From contig NWUY0305018839.1 in NCBI GenBank assembly GCA_004151065.3, positions 1 through 11,245 on the forward strand: a DNA stretch of 11,245 bases, read 5' to 3'. Below are positions 1 through 9,100 of the stretch, piece after piece. The notes beneath the pieces are model-generated. The model ran no database searches, was not told the DNA's origin, and saw nothing but the letters and a program-made list of their open reading frames with translations. This DNA is from Larix sibirica. Taxonomy: Eukaryota > Streptophyta > Pinopsida > Pinales > Pinaceae. Made by a program: the position numbers and the translations under genes. Every line of letters begins with the position of its first letter. Position 1 is the stretch's first letter.

Positions 1-349
1 TTATTAGTCGAGCGTGCTTACGCACCCTAAAGGTCCTATGGTCGAGCCCCCTCACCATATGAATAGTGAGTCCCTACCGGGCCTACCCTCAAAAGCTTGA
101 ACTTACTAAGGAAGGGTTGAAAGGAAAGGCAGTACTCAAGTCTTCCTTGCCCTCCTCACCCATGGCCCGACAGAAGATGGCATGAATGAGGCCTTTACGG
201 GTTACAGAATGCTGTTTATCTGTCCCTGAATAGTGTGTGAGTTCGAGCCTTCCTTTTCTTTAGACAGAAGATTCGATATGAATTGCATACCTTAAGGGAG
301 ACCAAATCAATCTAGTCCTCTCCCTCACTCAAGGGATAGACCTTTGAAT

Positions 350-358
350 CATATATAA
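350..358 (+). promoter_or_regulatory. CATATATAA, CRTA-type promoter-like motif
   Basis: The 9-mer lies 38 bp upstream of a second such motif at 396. CRTA is the core of many plant mitochondrial promoters, but sequence alone does not show transcription starts here. A 96-codon frame opens 4 bp downstream (ATG at 362) and has no recognisable product. Confidence 0.2.
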
Positions 359-388
359 GTAATGAGCCATATCCCTTCTCTCATTACC

Positions 389-407
389 GTAATTACGTAT
401 ATAATAT
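389..407 (+). repeat. GCGTAATTACATATATAA repeat, diverged copy D
   Basis: CGTAATTACGTATATAATA matches copy A with one A-to-G change over 19 bp. It contains the CGTATATAA form of the promoter-like motif at 396-404. Confidence 0.5.
396..404 (+). promoter_or_regulatory. CGTATATAA, CRTA-type promoter-like motif
   Basis: This is the CGTATATAA form, inside repeat copy D. Promoter function is inferred only from resemblance to the plant mitochondrial CRTA core. Confidence 0.2.
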
Positions 408-950
408 CTAGAGATCCTCTCGGCCCGTCTCTGCTTCTAGGGCCCAAAGACTATAATGAGGAGGGTCGCTTCCAACCATGTAGCAGGACACTGCATTCTG
501 ACTTGTGCTTGAATCTCCTCCTTGCTCTCCTTTCTAAGAGCGTGCCTCACTTCTATCTCTATATACGAGGGGGACTTTCTCCAGGACTTTCCCCCCTCCC
601 CCAGTTCAGTTGGGCTCTGTCCTCACTTACTTTGATTTCTATGCTTAGCTAATCTTACAGCTGGCTCACATTGAGACTTCTTCCTCCCATCCACCAGACA
701 GAAAATACCGATACAGAGATAAGTACAGCAGCCTCCCTCCCCCTATCACCCAACCTATCGATGGCGTTGGTCGAGCTAATTCTTTCCTACTTATTTTAGT
801 AACTAACCTTACCTTATTCTATGTACGGACATAGATTTTATGGCATTATAATAACATAGATTGATCGGGACTGAGACATACAAGTTGGCTGGGTGACTAT
901 AGATGCACATTGTACGGACGGCGTGTATTAGGAATATGGGTGAGTTATTT

Positions 951-986
951 CCTTGCACTAGGAAGCGCAAGCCCCTCCGGGACCTT
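951..986 (-). mobile_element. Bpu-like 36-bp element, copy 1
   Basis: This 36-bp unit is identical to 1970-2005. Read on the minus strand it begins AAGGTCCCGGAGGGG and ends with AAGG, so it has 4-bp direct repeats (AAGG) at both ends. Length and termini match what is known of the Bpu elements of Cycas mitochondrial DNA. I see no Bpu10I site (CCTNAGC) in it, so it would be a variant. CTTGC and GCAAG inside the unit can pair as a short hairpin. The flanks do not resemble those of the other copies. Confidence 0.65.
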
Positions 987-1211
987 TATTTCCAGTGGGG
1001 TGATGAATTATCCGTAGTGCTGTGCTTCCTAATGATCGATGATGGTTCGAAGTTGCCTGTCTTTCTTATGATGGTCCCGCCCAAAGGGTGACATATGCTT
1101 TCTTTATTCTGATTGACCTTATATAGTGTGTCTCAGGATGGATCGCCCAGCCCAGTCGCTTTCTCTACAGACATTATTAGGGACTAAGTCTGACCCACAC
1201 GCTTGTCTCTC

Positions 1212-1675
1212 CACATGTTGTAGCTCACGTTTTCTATTGGCATTGGCTGACGTGCGCTTTCGATTTCTTGTCTGGGGAACGACATGCACTTTTGACTTCC
1301 CATTGGACGTTAGAATCGGGACGGAATGGGTCTTATTGAAGCAGCATTCAAGTCAGCTATAAGAAGACAAACTCTTCACGGAGTATGGTTTTGATCCCAT
1401 GGGAGGCGTTGGATAAAGCTGGAGAAAGGATGTGATCTATCTTAGCTCGGAGCGTAGCGTTTGCTCAATGATGGTCAGGCGTCGCTTGCATCTTTGTTTC
1501 CAGCGTCACATTTTTGATTGGTTTACGTAGTGCTTGCTTTTGACGATCTGTACGGGGTGGGAGTAGCACTTTGACATGGTGGATAGCCTGGCGTTGCACT
1601 TTCTATGGTCCAGCGGCCGGTGGGCGTTAGATTTCATCGGGACGGAGTGGCTGTTGATCGATCGCTTGTAGATAC
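1212..1675 (+). repeat. Strongly diverged duplication
   Basis: GACGTTAGAATCGGGACGGAATGG near 1305-1328 resembles GGCGTTAGATTTCATCGGGACGGAGTGG near 1623-1650. Upstream of each is a comparable stretch running from AGC(G)TCAC to CACTTTTGAC or CACTTTGAC (about 1222-1295 and 1502-1575). The copies differ by many substitutions and gaps. A 78-codon plus-strand frame at 1126-1362 overlaps the first copy but has no known motif, and its second copy is not open, so I do not call a gene. Confidence 0.3.
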
Positions 1676-1969
1676 GCTTTGGATGAAAGGGCAATAATGC
1701 AATACCTTTCGTTCACTAACCTCATAATCAAACTATCTACCAGCATCACGAGTATCAGAATCTTATGCTCCCTGCACATCAATAAGAATATCGATCTGTT
1801 ACGGGCGATACTACCTTCGTTAATGGTGGTCCGGGGGAAACAAGGTAAAATGGATATAGATCATCTATAATTATCCCACCCAAAAAACCACCTTCTTATT
1901 CCTAAGGAGGCCTATATCTTCGTCTCTGACTATGCCTTAGCCATTGCTTAAACTGTTACTGATGCTACT

Positions 1970-2005
1970 CCTTGCACTAGGAAGCGCAAGCCCCTCCGGG
2001 ACCTT
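1970..2005 (-). mobile_element. Bpu-like 36-bp element, copy 2
   Basis: This is a perfect 36-bp match to copy 1, in the same orientation and 1019 bp further on. Upstream and downstream sequence differ from copy 1 apart from a T-rich run just after the unit. Identity that stops at the AAGG ends points to dispersal of the unit itself rather than duplication of a larger segment. Confidence 0.65.
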
Positions 2006-2035
2006 ATTTACCAAAATCATATTCTAAAACAGTAG

Positions 2036-2190
2036 CTTCTGGCTCTGGAACTCGAGATCGAGCTGCCTATTCCTCTGTGGATGGTATCCCTGCCTTTCCA
2101 TCTACGGATAGTGGGTCAACTAAGTCAAATCGATAATTTGGTTCTGGATCTTTACCTGGAACTGGATCCGCTCGATCTATTATAGGGGTA
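2036..2190 (+). other. Triplet-biased stretch, possible old coding DNA
   Basis: In one plus-strand frame this reads Gly/Ser/Thr-rich peptide (ASGSGTRDRAAYSSVDG, then after a TAA FGSGSLPGTGSARSIIG), with repeated TCTGGATCT and ACTGGATCC words. The single stop splits an otherwise open reading. No family is recognised. It may be the remains of a coding or triplet-repeat sequence. Confidence 0.2.
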
Positions 2191-2588
2191 TGGATATCAA
2201 TCCGGATCAATAGGATAGTGTTTAAGGGCTGGGCTTGATTCAACATGGGCGCTTTATCCCTCCTTTATGATAGATCTAAGCTATACCGAATTCGCCCGAC
2301 AAAGTATTGATTGGTGCGGTGGAATCGAACAAATGGAGAATAGCCTGCCTTTTCTGAATTGAGGAACGAATAGCCTTGCTCAGCGAATGGGAAAATAGCA
2401 TTACTCAATAGCCGGGTGGTGATTTCATGTATATAGCCTAAGGATACGTCTCATCTTCGTCTACGAATGGTATTTTCAAATGGGAAAGAATGGTTTAGTA
2501 AACTAACTAGTATGCTCCGCGATGAGCCGCCTCACTAACCTCGAATACGGCTGAACACCCATGTAGCAGCAGATTCTGCTTTCGGTTC

Positions 2589-2819
2589 TTACAGCAGCTT
2601 TATAAGATATATATTAGTATACCCTGTAGAGTCAGAAACAAGGGTAGTGAGAGCAGATCCTACAAAGGCAAAGCAAGAAGCTAAGGCAGACAAGCCAGCA
2701 ACATCCCTTTCAACTTCTTTACCAGCACTAGTTGCAGTACCAGCAGAGTAAGCATATGAGCCAGTTCCGGGTCCTATTGAAGCAACACCACCAGCCACTA
2801 TATTCGGCCCCCCACTCAA
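2589..2819 (-). other. Unassigned Gly/Ala/Ser-rich open frame
   Basis: This 76-codon frame has clear triplet structure (many GCT, GGT, ACT codons) and a hydrophobic stretch, AGLSALASCFAFVGSALTTL, at about residues 41-60 that could span a membrane. It opens with TTG, not ATG, directly after an in-frame TAA, and there is no ATG at its start. I recognise no family. Its Gly/Ser-rich flavour resembles the triplet-biased stretch at 2036-2190 on the other strand. It is more likely a degenerate triplet-repeat remnant than a working gene. Confidence 0.2.
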
Positions 2820-3015
2820 TTAGGTAACTGAACGGTCGGAGGTTGAAAGCTCCGTGAAATTCTTCCCGTCAGTAGAAAATTGATGGGCAACAATCACTGA
2901 ACCCAACTGGTCTGAGAGGAAGGACCACTTTAGAGTCACCGAACTAGGCTAGGGCCGTTACTATGTTAACCGCAGGAACGCATCAGAAAGGTAAGATCTA
3001 AAGCCTACGTTCTCT

Positions 3016-3047
3016 CCTTGCACTAGGAAGCGCCCCTCCGGGACCTT
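3016..3047 (-). mobile_element. Bpu-like element, copy 3, with 4-bp deletion
   Basis: This matches the other two copies end to end except for four missing bases (CAAG or an equivalent register) in the middle, giving 32 bp. The missing bases include the 3' arm of the CTTGC/GCAAG hairpin. Both AAGG ends are kept. It is in the same orientation as copies 1 and 2, and its flanks are unrelated to theirs. Confidence 0.6.
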
Positions 3048-3792
3048 TATGAAAAGGCAAATTCCCCTGGAGGCATTTTGCATGCATCCTTCCCGGGCAG
3101 CCCAGCCAGCATAGGTAGGAAGGGTGAGGAGGGAAATCAAATACCGTGCATCCTAATATAGCCCCCCGAGCTAGAGATAGCCTGCTGAATAAGCACTCGA
3201 TCGAGCAGGGTGCCTCAATTCGAAGGACCCACTATCTCACCGACTCAATAGAAGGGCCTCGGATCCCTAAGGTCCTCTCCTTGCTTTTAAAGAGGTTCCT
3301 TCCGGCGGCAGAAACATGGCAATAACCGGCCGTAACTACAGGGGCTGGAAGAAAGGCAGTACAAGGTTACGAGCATAGATGGAATGAGCTTACGGCCAAC
3401 TACAGCAGAGGGAACCACATTCTCTACCAAATATCCATGCTTCCCTCTACAGAAGCTGTTTATATATTACATATGTTCGGGAGTTAGGCCTGCGAGAGAT
3501 ATAATATTTCAACTTGACAGAGATAGGAGTAAGACAACGGAATTATGTTCTCAATCCTCTTTACGCCATTCCTTTTACTATAAACATCAGGCAGGTAGTC
3601 GAGAGGGCTGGCAAATAACAAAGCTAGTTCAAAGCGGACTGACTTACAGTCACTTTACTGGATGGCTTATTTAGGCTTCTTCGGGCATTTGCTAAGTTCT
3701 ATGTTCACTTCATCCCCCTGAAGGATAGATGTTTCATTTGGTACGAAGTCGCTTGTCCGCTGAGGGCAAGGGTGAGGGACGTTAAGTGACTC
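3048..3792. other. No gene recognised
   Basis: This is anonymous sequence. A 96-codon plus-strand frame at 3384-3674 shows no recognisable motif. GAAAGGCAGTAC at 3351-3362 recurs at 124-135, a 12-bp match that could be chance. Confidence 0.6.
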
Positions 3793-3825
3793 GCCCGTTA
3801 TGGGCTTCGTGTGTAAGGCTACACA
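3793..3825. other. Two adjacent short stem-loops
   Basis: GCCC (3793-3796) pairs with GGGC (3802-3805). After a 4-bp spacer, TGTGTA (3810-3815) pairs with TACACA (3820-3825) around the loop AGGC. Double stem-loops stabilise transcript 3' ends in plant mitochondria, but no upstream gene was recognised, so the role is unknown. Confidence 0.3.
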
Positions 3826-3915
3826 TAGGTATATTGAAAGCTAGGAGTACTACTTTTCACCCGGAACCCTTTAGAATATATGTAATAATTCACTATCCCA
3901 CCCCTATCTTCACTT

Positions 3916-4230
3916 AAGAGTGCATTTCAGCTTTCTCTTCCGGGGCTACTATAGTTGGAAGTCGATCTCTTTATTCAGGAAAATCTGGAATGAACTATAG
4001 TTGCCAGGTCGAGTTCCAAAACCCATTTAAGTAATAGCGCATAAATGGTTGAGTGCTCCCCCTTGCTAAATAGTAAGTCTATTAATAACGTAATATCGGT
4101 TGATGCATCCATATTACTTATCCAATAGATAGAGTCTCGATTTCCGGTCCCGGGCGAGCGCCCCATTATGCATCCATTATTAATATAGTGAGTCCTCCCG
4201 AGATCTATAGGCGGAAGAGTGCATTTCAGC
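3916..4230 (+). repeat. 16-bp direct repeat pair
   Basis: AAGAGTGCATTTCAGC occurs at 3916-3931 and again, identically, at 4215-4230, starts 299 bp apart. Flanks differ. Short direct repeats like this are common substrates for rare recombination in plant mitochondrial DNA. Confidence 0.55.
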
Positions 4231-5269
4231 CCTCAAGAAAGAAGTCTAGGAGGGAGAGAAGATCTCAGGCAGAAAGCAATCGAGATACGGCAGCAAGTTC
4301 GATGAAGGCATGTCTCCATGGGGAACCGAGGTAAGGTAAGAAGGTAAGTAAAGAAGGTGGCGCGATCAGTAAAACTAAGCAGTCCCATAACAAAAGCAAG
4401 CTCGACCAACCGGCCAGCCGCAATCTAGTTAGCATCCCACCCACCAGCGAACTATCTGGCAATCCTAGCTTTTCCATGTCCCCACACCAATAGTTCTAAA
4501 TATTTGATTTTGCCATTATTCTTTAAGTCACCTTTCATCGATTTGTGACAACTTTTACTAACAATGTATTAAGTGACCATAGAAGCATCACAAATTACCT
4601 TTGAAGCCATTGAAAGCCATAAAGAGAAGTTCATACTTAGCGAAGCGTAGGGGCAGGAAGGATAATGAGTGAAAGCGGGCAGTTCGAAGGTGCTTGCTCC
4701 CACACCGCCTTGTACCTGGTAATTGAAATACTTCAAGGTTGGCCTATAGGGAGAGTAATTATACGCCTTTGTACTAATGCCTGAGACAGACCTGGAACCT
4801 TGCCTAAGAGCGGCACGTAATTGTCAACCCCCTATTCCCGTAGAGCGGTAAGCTTGAACCAGCCATCCCAACCAGCAAGACTAGCAATCCTAGCGAGTCC
4901 ATTCCGCCTAGCCGTGTGAAACTAAGTCAAATGCCTTTCTTCCAAAGTCAAACGTCACTTTCTCGGTGAAGTCCCCCCCACCCAACAATAAGTAATATGG
5001 GGCCCTAAACAAATAGAGGACTATATAAGGGTGGAAAATTCGCTAGTTCAAGGTGGCGTATGCCTTGGGATGATAGATAATGCTAACGTGGCAAGATATG
5101 GTAAATTCCAGAAGGGAAAGGTGGCGTTTACCATCCAACCATACCAGCAAACAAGGAAGCCAGGCCGTGTTCGTTTTATTGGACCAGCCCGATTATTTCG
5201 TTTCTTCTCCTATCCCGGCCCACCCGCCTGCCTGGGTGGATGCTTTCTCCAAGCAAGCATCCGTGTCCG
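4231..5269. other. No gene recognised; AT-rich patch near 4500
   Basis: Positions 4495-4640 are AT-rich and contain ATTTGTGA and TCACAAAT as a weak inverted pair with a long loop. Overlapping short frames on both strands at 4265-4477 and 5031-5414 carry no known motif. Nothing resembles a tRNA, rRNA or intron domain. Confidence 0.55.
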
Positions 5270-5425
5270 TATATCTTGGTATAGAGTTTCGGTATCGGTA
5301 GATAGTATTGGTATATAAAGATCGGTATAGATAGATATATCGTTCACATAGACTTAACTTAACATCACTTCTGCTTCCGCTTCTTTTCTCTTCTCTGGTT
5401 CGCTCAGCTTCCATTGTATTTCGTG

Positions 5426-5526
5426 TATCTCTCGGTATAGAATAGAGGTAGAGTATAGAGATTTCTTGAGTATCGGTAGTTCGTGTAGAGAAAAAAGCTA
5501 TCTCTCGGTATAGAATAGAGGTAGAG
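5426..5526 (+). repeat. 28-bp direct repeat, two copies 73 bp apart
   Basis: Positions 5426-5453 and 5499-5526 are identical over 28 bp (beginning TATCTCTCGGTATAGAATAG). The surrounding 5270-5560 is full of related GGTATAG, GGTAGAG and TCGGTAT fragments, so the whole stretch looks like an eroded minisatellite. Confidence 0.6.
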
Positions 5527-5567
5527 AGGTTAGAGTTCGAGTAGAGATCTAGAGTATCACGTATTCG

Positions 5568-5647
5568 GACTGAACATAAGTCTGTATTTCATGGATGTAA
5601 CAGAAGATCATGGATTGAATGGATTGAACATAACGTCTGTTTTTCAT
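5568..5647 (+). repeat. About 25-bp imperfect direct repeat
   Basis: The segment at 5568-5592 and that at 5622-5647 share GA(C/T)TGAACATAA then GTCTGT(A/T)TTTCAT, differing by two substitutions and one inserted C. They are separated by 29 bp that itself contains GGATTGAATGGATTGAA. Confidence 0.5.
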
Positions 5648-5759
5648 TAACCTGCCTGGTAGGCCATAAATCAATCTATAAATAAGCTCTTGTCGATCTG
5701 AGCATTAAGGTGTGTTGATTGGTGTACTCGTTATAGGGTAGTTATAGTGTTGTGGTAGG

Positions 5760-5975
5760 CTTGACTTATGGCTTTTGTTTGGCTCTTGCCCCTCCCTGAT
5801 GGAGGTTAGCTCTATCTAGTGTGGTGGGCTTGGCTCAAGGCTTATAGCTCAAGGCTTCTGGCTCCTGGTGGGCTAGAGGTTGAATGACTAAAGGCGAGAG
5901 GTTCAAGGTGAAAGGCTTCTTCTGTTGAGAGGTGAAAAGCAAAGGTTTAATGGCTAAAGGTCCTAGGCTTTAGTT
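5760..5975 (+). repeat. Degenerate GGCTYAAGGCTT-type repeat tract
   Basis: GCTCAAGGCTT is present exactly at 5833-5843 and 5847-5857. The surrounding 200 bp contains many partial versions (GGCTTGA, GGCTTCT, AAAGGC, AAGGT). No coding frame is apparent. It looks like a decayed simple-sequence tract. Confidence 0.35.
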
Positions 5976-6838
5976 TGGCTCGTGTACCCACTGTATTTTG
6001 CGATTCCAAAATTGTAAATGGACGTATATAACAACTCGATGTATATTCGACATGGTGGTATGATCATCGCTAAGGTATCAAGCATCACAAAGGAAGGGGG
6101 AAAGATCAATCACAGCGGGTAGGTGGTAACTGAGTTCAGTATTTCACTGGGTGATTCAATAACCGTGGGCAGTTGGAAACTGAGATTGGTTAACTGGGGC
6201 TTTTCGGTGAACAGCTCGCAGCCAGGAACTGGGCCTTTCTTTCGGTGACCGCCCCTAGGTCTTGTCTTCATTATCATGTTGGGTCAATGTGCCCCGTATG
6301 ATGCTTTTTGGTCCCCTTCTGTTATAATGTGCTGGGTTCAATGGGTATGTGATTGATGCATCCTCATCAGGTTAGTAACTATCTATCCCCATGGATTCGT
6401 CAAGGCTTGCTTTAGTTCGACCAGCTCTCGGGTTCTAGTGGCATAACGGGTTTGACTAGCTTCTTCGATTTGGACCAGCCCTCGGTAACGTAAGCAAGTG
6501 ATAGTCAAGTAAGAAAAGCAAGCAGCAAGCAGCTGTCAAGTTAGTTCATTGTTGTCAGGTCGCAAGAATCAAGATGGGTATCAATCGAGAGATCGGGGGG
6601 TGAAAATAGAGCCAGGAGTAATCACGTAAGTAAGCGCGTCATTCAATCGTTCTTCCCTTAAACCCCACCCCCAAAAACAAATATGGAGCAATATCGATTT
6701 GTATCTCCCGCGTCTGTCCGTTCAGTCCCGTCCCGGGGTATGGGGGCCTTCCTTTTATCTTCTTTTGCGGGTATGTTTGAACGGGGGCCTTCTCTCCCTT
6801 GGCGGCGGTTTCTTTTAGCGACTATTTTGCCATTCAAT
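5976..6838. other. No gene recognised
   Basis: Apart from the CGTATATAA site at 6023 this stretch holds nothing I can name. Two overlapping frames on opposite strands (6658-6909 minus and 6683-6865 plus) have no known motif, and their overlap argues against both being genes. Confidence 0.55.
6023..6031 (+). promoter_or_regulatory. CGTATATAA, CRTA-type promoter-like motif
   Basis: This site stands outside any repeat copy, in a locally AT-rich stretch (about 5995-6060). No gene follows within the next kilobase. Confidence 0.2.
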
Positions 6839-6865
6839 TTACTTATTGGCCCCCCAAATAAGTAA
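6839..6865. other. AT-rich stem with C-rich loop
   Basis: TTACTTATT (6839-6847) and AATAAGTAA (6857-6865) are perfect inverted copies of 9 bp around the loop GGCCCCCCA, in which GG and CC could add pairs. In plant mitochondria such stem-loops often mark transcript 3' ends, but no gene ends here. It sits 46 bp before the 358-bp inverted-repeat segment. Confidence 0.35.
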
Positions 6866-6910
6866 AAAACGGAGGTTCCCCATTTGAAGCTGATTCTCTC
6901 TAATCTCAAG

Positions 6911-6933
6911 AAAGCGTAATTACATATATAATA
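6911..6933 (+). repeat. GCGTAATTACATATATAA repeat, copy A
   Basis: This is the left end of the 358-bp segment. It shares 21 bp with 7250-7270 (inverted) and a slightly shifted 21 bp, 6911-6931, with 9452-9472 (inverted). It contains one CATATATAA site at 6923-6931. Confidence 0.7.
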
Positions 6934-7270
6934 GCATCAAAGAGCTGAAGTACTACCCCTCTAATAAGCCATCCTGTCTAAACATACAGAACTCCTAGCC
7001 CGGCCCTGCAACTTGCCTCTGAACTCTATCGATAGGCTGATAACGGAAGCACATACCAATCCAAACCCTCCAACTCTCTATTGGAGACCACACATTCAGA
7101 CTGGTTAGAAGCCCCTGAAAGAATGCGCTGTTTCCGTGCATTCTATCACAAAGAGAATGTGAGGTTGAGTAGCGTAGCGCAGCTGTTCTGTTAGCACCCA
7201 CCATTTAGTCTGATTAATGGGTCACTACTCCTAATAAGATAAATGCATATATTATATATGTAATTACGCT
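6913..7270. repeat. 358-bp segment with 21-bp terminal inverted repeats
   Basis: Positions 6913-6933 and 7250-7270 are perfect inverted copies over 21 bp, beginning GCGTAATTACATATATAA after a leading A. Similarity continues weakly inward (GCAT on both sides after a small gap). The interior shows no transposase or other recognisable protein; a 69-codon minus-strand frame at 6995-7204 has no features I know. Inside, ACTACCCCTCTAATAAG (from about 6951) and ACTACTCCTAATAAG (from about 7224) form a short imperfect direct repeat. No clear target-site duplication is visible, although ATCTC lies just outside both ends. It could be a MITE-like element or simply two inverted copies of a dispersed repeat. 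Confidence 0.45.
7250..7270 (-). repeat. GCGTAATTACATATATAA repeat, copy B
   Basis: This is the right end of the 358-bp segment, an inverted copy of 6913-6933. It is a direct copy of 9452-9470 over 19 bp. Confidence 0.7.
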
Positions 7271-7404
7271 ATCTCGCCCCAAGTTGAATAAGCATCTGAT
7301 GGTTCCTATCTCTATCTTATGAAGGGCTTTGAACCGAGCTATCAATTAGTAAGGAATTAGTCTTAGGATGAAGGCACTAAGAGAAGGGGTAAAAGGTTTG
7401 CCGG

Positions 7405-7682
7405 TCTAATCCCGACTCGCTAATCTCAGGTCTAGTGCAATAGCCATGAAGCTATAATGAAGTGATTAAGTGTGACTAGGTATAACAGGTTTAGTGACTC
7501 CTCAGGTGGGTAAATAGTCTGTGTAGAACCAAAAGGGTTATTAGTGCCTCCTCCCTACCCCTATCAAAGGTATTCCTGGGTGAAGGTGAATAGAAGCATT
7601 CCATCGTCCTAGGGTGAAGGTATCAAGGTCAAGGTTGTATCATCTAATCCGGACCTGCTAATCTCAGGTCTAGTGCAGTAGC
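7405..7682 (+). repeat. 40-bp direct repeat, two copies 238 bp apart
   Basis: Positions 7405-7444 and 7643-7682 match at 36 of 40 bases, sharing CTAATCTCAGGTCTAGTGCA exactly. The region 7380-7810 is also rich in AAGGT and GGGTGAAGG words, and CCTAGGGT occurs near 7609 and 7788, so an older tandem structure is possible. No gene was seen in it. Confidence 0.55.
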
Positions 7683-8089
7683 TGCTATTCCAGGTAGTAT
7701 AGGTAGAAGGCAAGTCTTATAGTTCTAGCAGGTGGTAAGGTGGAACCAAGACTAGGAGGTTTTGATTCTGGCTGATTGGGACTCATCCTAGGGTAGGGTG
7801 AAGGGTAAAGAGTGTCTGGTGGATGCTCGGTTGTTGGTTCAATAGTTCAATGGTTCTACCTTGGCTCTACACCCTAACTTCAATAACGATAGCTGCCCGT
7901 AAGATTGAGGTAGATACAATATTTAGACCGCCTATTTATCCCTTTCGATTCAGCCAACTAACTATGCCTTTTACAAGAGGGAATAACTTCTGTACGTATG
8001 AAATAATTGGGCTTCAAGAGACCCTTCTTTGTTTCGGTTCGACCCCCTTACCAAATAAGTAACCTTGGGCGTCTCTGTTATGATGTCAC

Positions 8090-8098
8090 CATATATAA
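8090..8098 (+). promoter_or_regulatory. CATATATAA, CRTA-type promoter-like motif
   Basis: This is an isolated site followed by AAGAGAA, giving some resemblance to the purine-rich 3' part of the dicot CRTAAGAGA promoter. No recognisable gene lies downstream. Confidence 0.22.
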
Positions 8099-9100
8099 AA
8101 GAGAATATACGTTATTATGCTCTAGCTCATTCGCTTACTCATTCTATTCCATTTGCTGCTTCCCTGCTACGGCTCCCTGGCTCCCTGGGAACCAACGAGC
8201 TAGGGGGAGAGCCCGACCAACAGAAAGAGACGGACTGGAAATCGGATCATTAGCCCCACCCACTAAGTGGTATCCACTATCCATCTATTTTCCCGGGCTA
8301 ACATATACTATCTATTCCTTTCTATCCCCTGGCCTCCTTTCCCCGAGCTGATACACTTCCAGCCAACCCCATTTTATTCATCTCTATTCAAAGAATATCA
8401 TGAGTAGGCTTTGGCCGCATTCAAGGCGAGGGAGCGGACCCCCTTCTCCTTTCTAGTTTTCGACCGGTTGCATTCGACTTTTTCACGTTACTCCGCCTCA
8501 CCAAAATGAACTTATATGAGTGAATCGCCAAAGTTGCATTTCGGTCAAGTATAGAATGGTTGGGACAGATAGGAGTATGGGATACTAGTAAATTGATATA
8601 GGTTGTAGGGCATGCCGGTTACCCCTTTCCCACTCGGTGTTCAATAGGAAGAGCTGGATCGACAGCATATGTGTTTGTGCAGGTTGGGCCGCAGGGGTAG
8701 CTCCTCTATATCATGCTCCACCCGCTCTAAGCTTGTAAAGTTTCGAGTTTGGCACTCAGCATCACAAGCAAGTTCCCTATCTTACCTACCAAACAAATTG
8801 GTTTTATTGGTTTTAGAGACGAATAAACCCAGATTATTAAGTCCCCCGTCGGGCGGGGTTAGTTTGAGGGGAATAAGGGGTTCACGTTTAAGTAAGGCTT
8901 TGCCGTCAGGGATGAATCGATAAATAAGGCCTTGAAAGGCCCTATTGGGCGTTGGGGGTAAATACTTACAGTAAGGCTCTAGTTCAGTAATCCGGGATAA
9001 TACTTCGTGAACTAAGGCATTGAATGAAGGGCTTGAAGGGTCCTCTCCGGCTTGCCTGATGGAGGGGATGGAGAACCCAGATAGATGTTACGGTGTTATA

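Larger units (their letters stand above)
1..950. other. No gene recognised
   Basis: Short frames only; the longest, a 96-codon plus-strand frame at 362-652, has no motif or plausible membrane or domain pattern. The only structured items are the two CRTATATAA sites and repeat copy D at 350-407. No tRNA or rRNA was seen. Confidence 0.6.

Noticed and set aside
951-3047. Near-equal spacing of the three Bpu-like elements (1019 and 1046 bp), suggesting a 1-kb tandem duplication.
   Set aside because: The sequences flanking the three copies are unrelated and no fourth copy occurs near 4050, so the spacing looks accidental.
6658-6909. Overlapping 83-codon minus and 60-codon plus frames.
   Set aside because: Neither has a recognisable motif, and GC-rich local sequence easily gives opposite-strand shadow frames.
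8025-8062. GGTTCGACCCCC, resembling a tRNA T-loop.
   Set aside because: No acceptor, D or anticodon arms can be folded around it.
7823-8351. Three overlapping plus-strand frames of 62 to 114 codons.
   Set aside because: They overlap one another in different frames and none shows a domain, membrane pattern or similarity to a known mitochondrial or plastid gene.
8424-8618. A 65-codon minus-strand frame without a stop, with a basic C-terminal half.
   Set aside because: It has no ATG or other convincing start, and I could not match it to any ribosomal protein or other mitochondrial gene.
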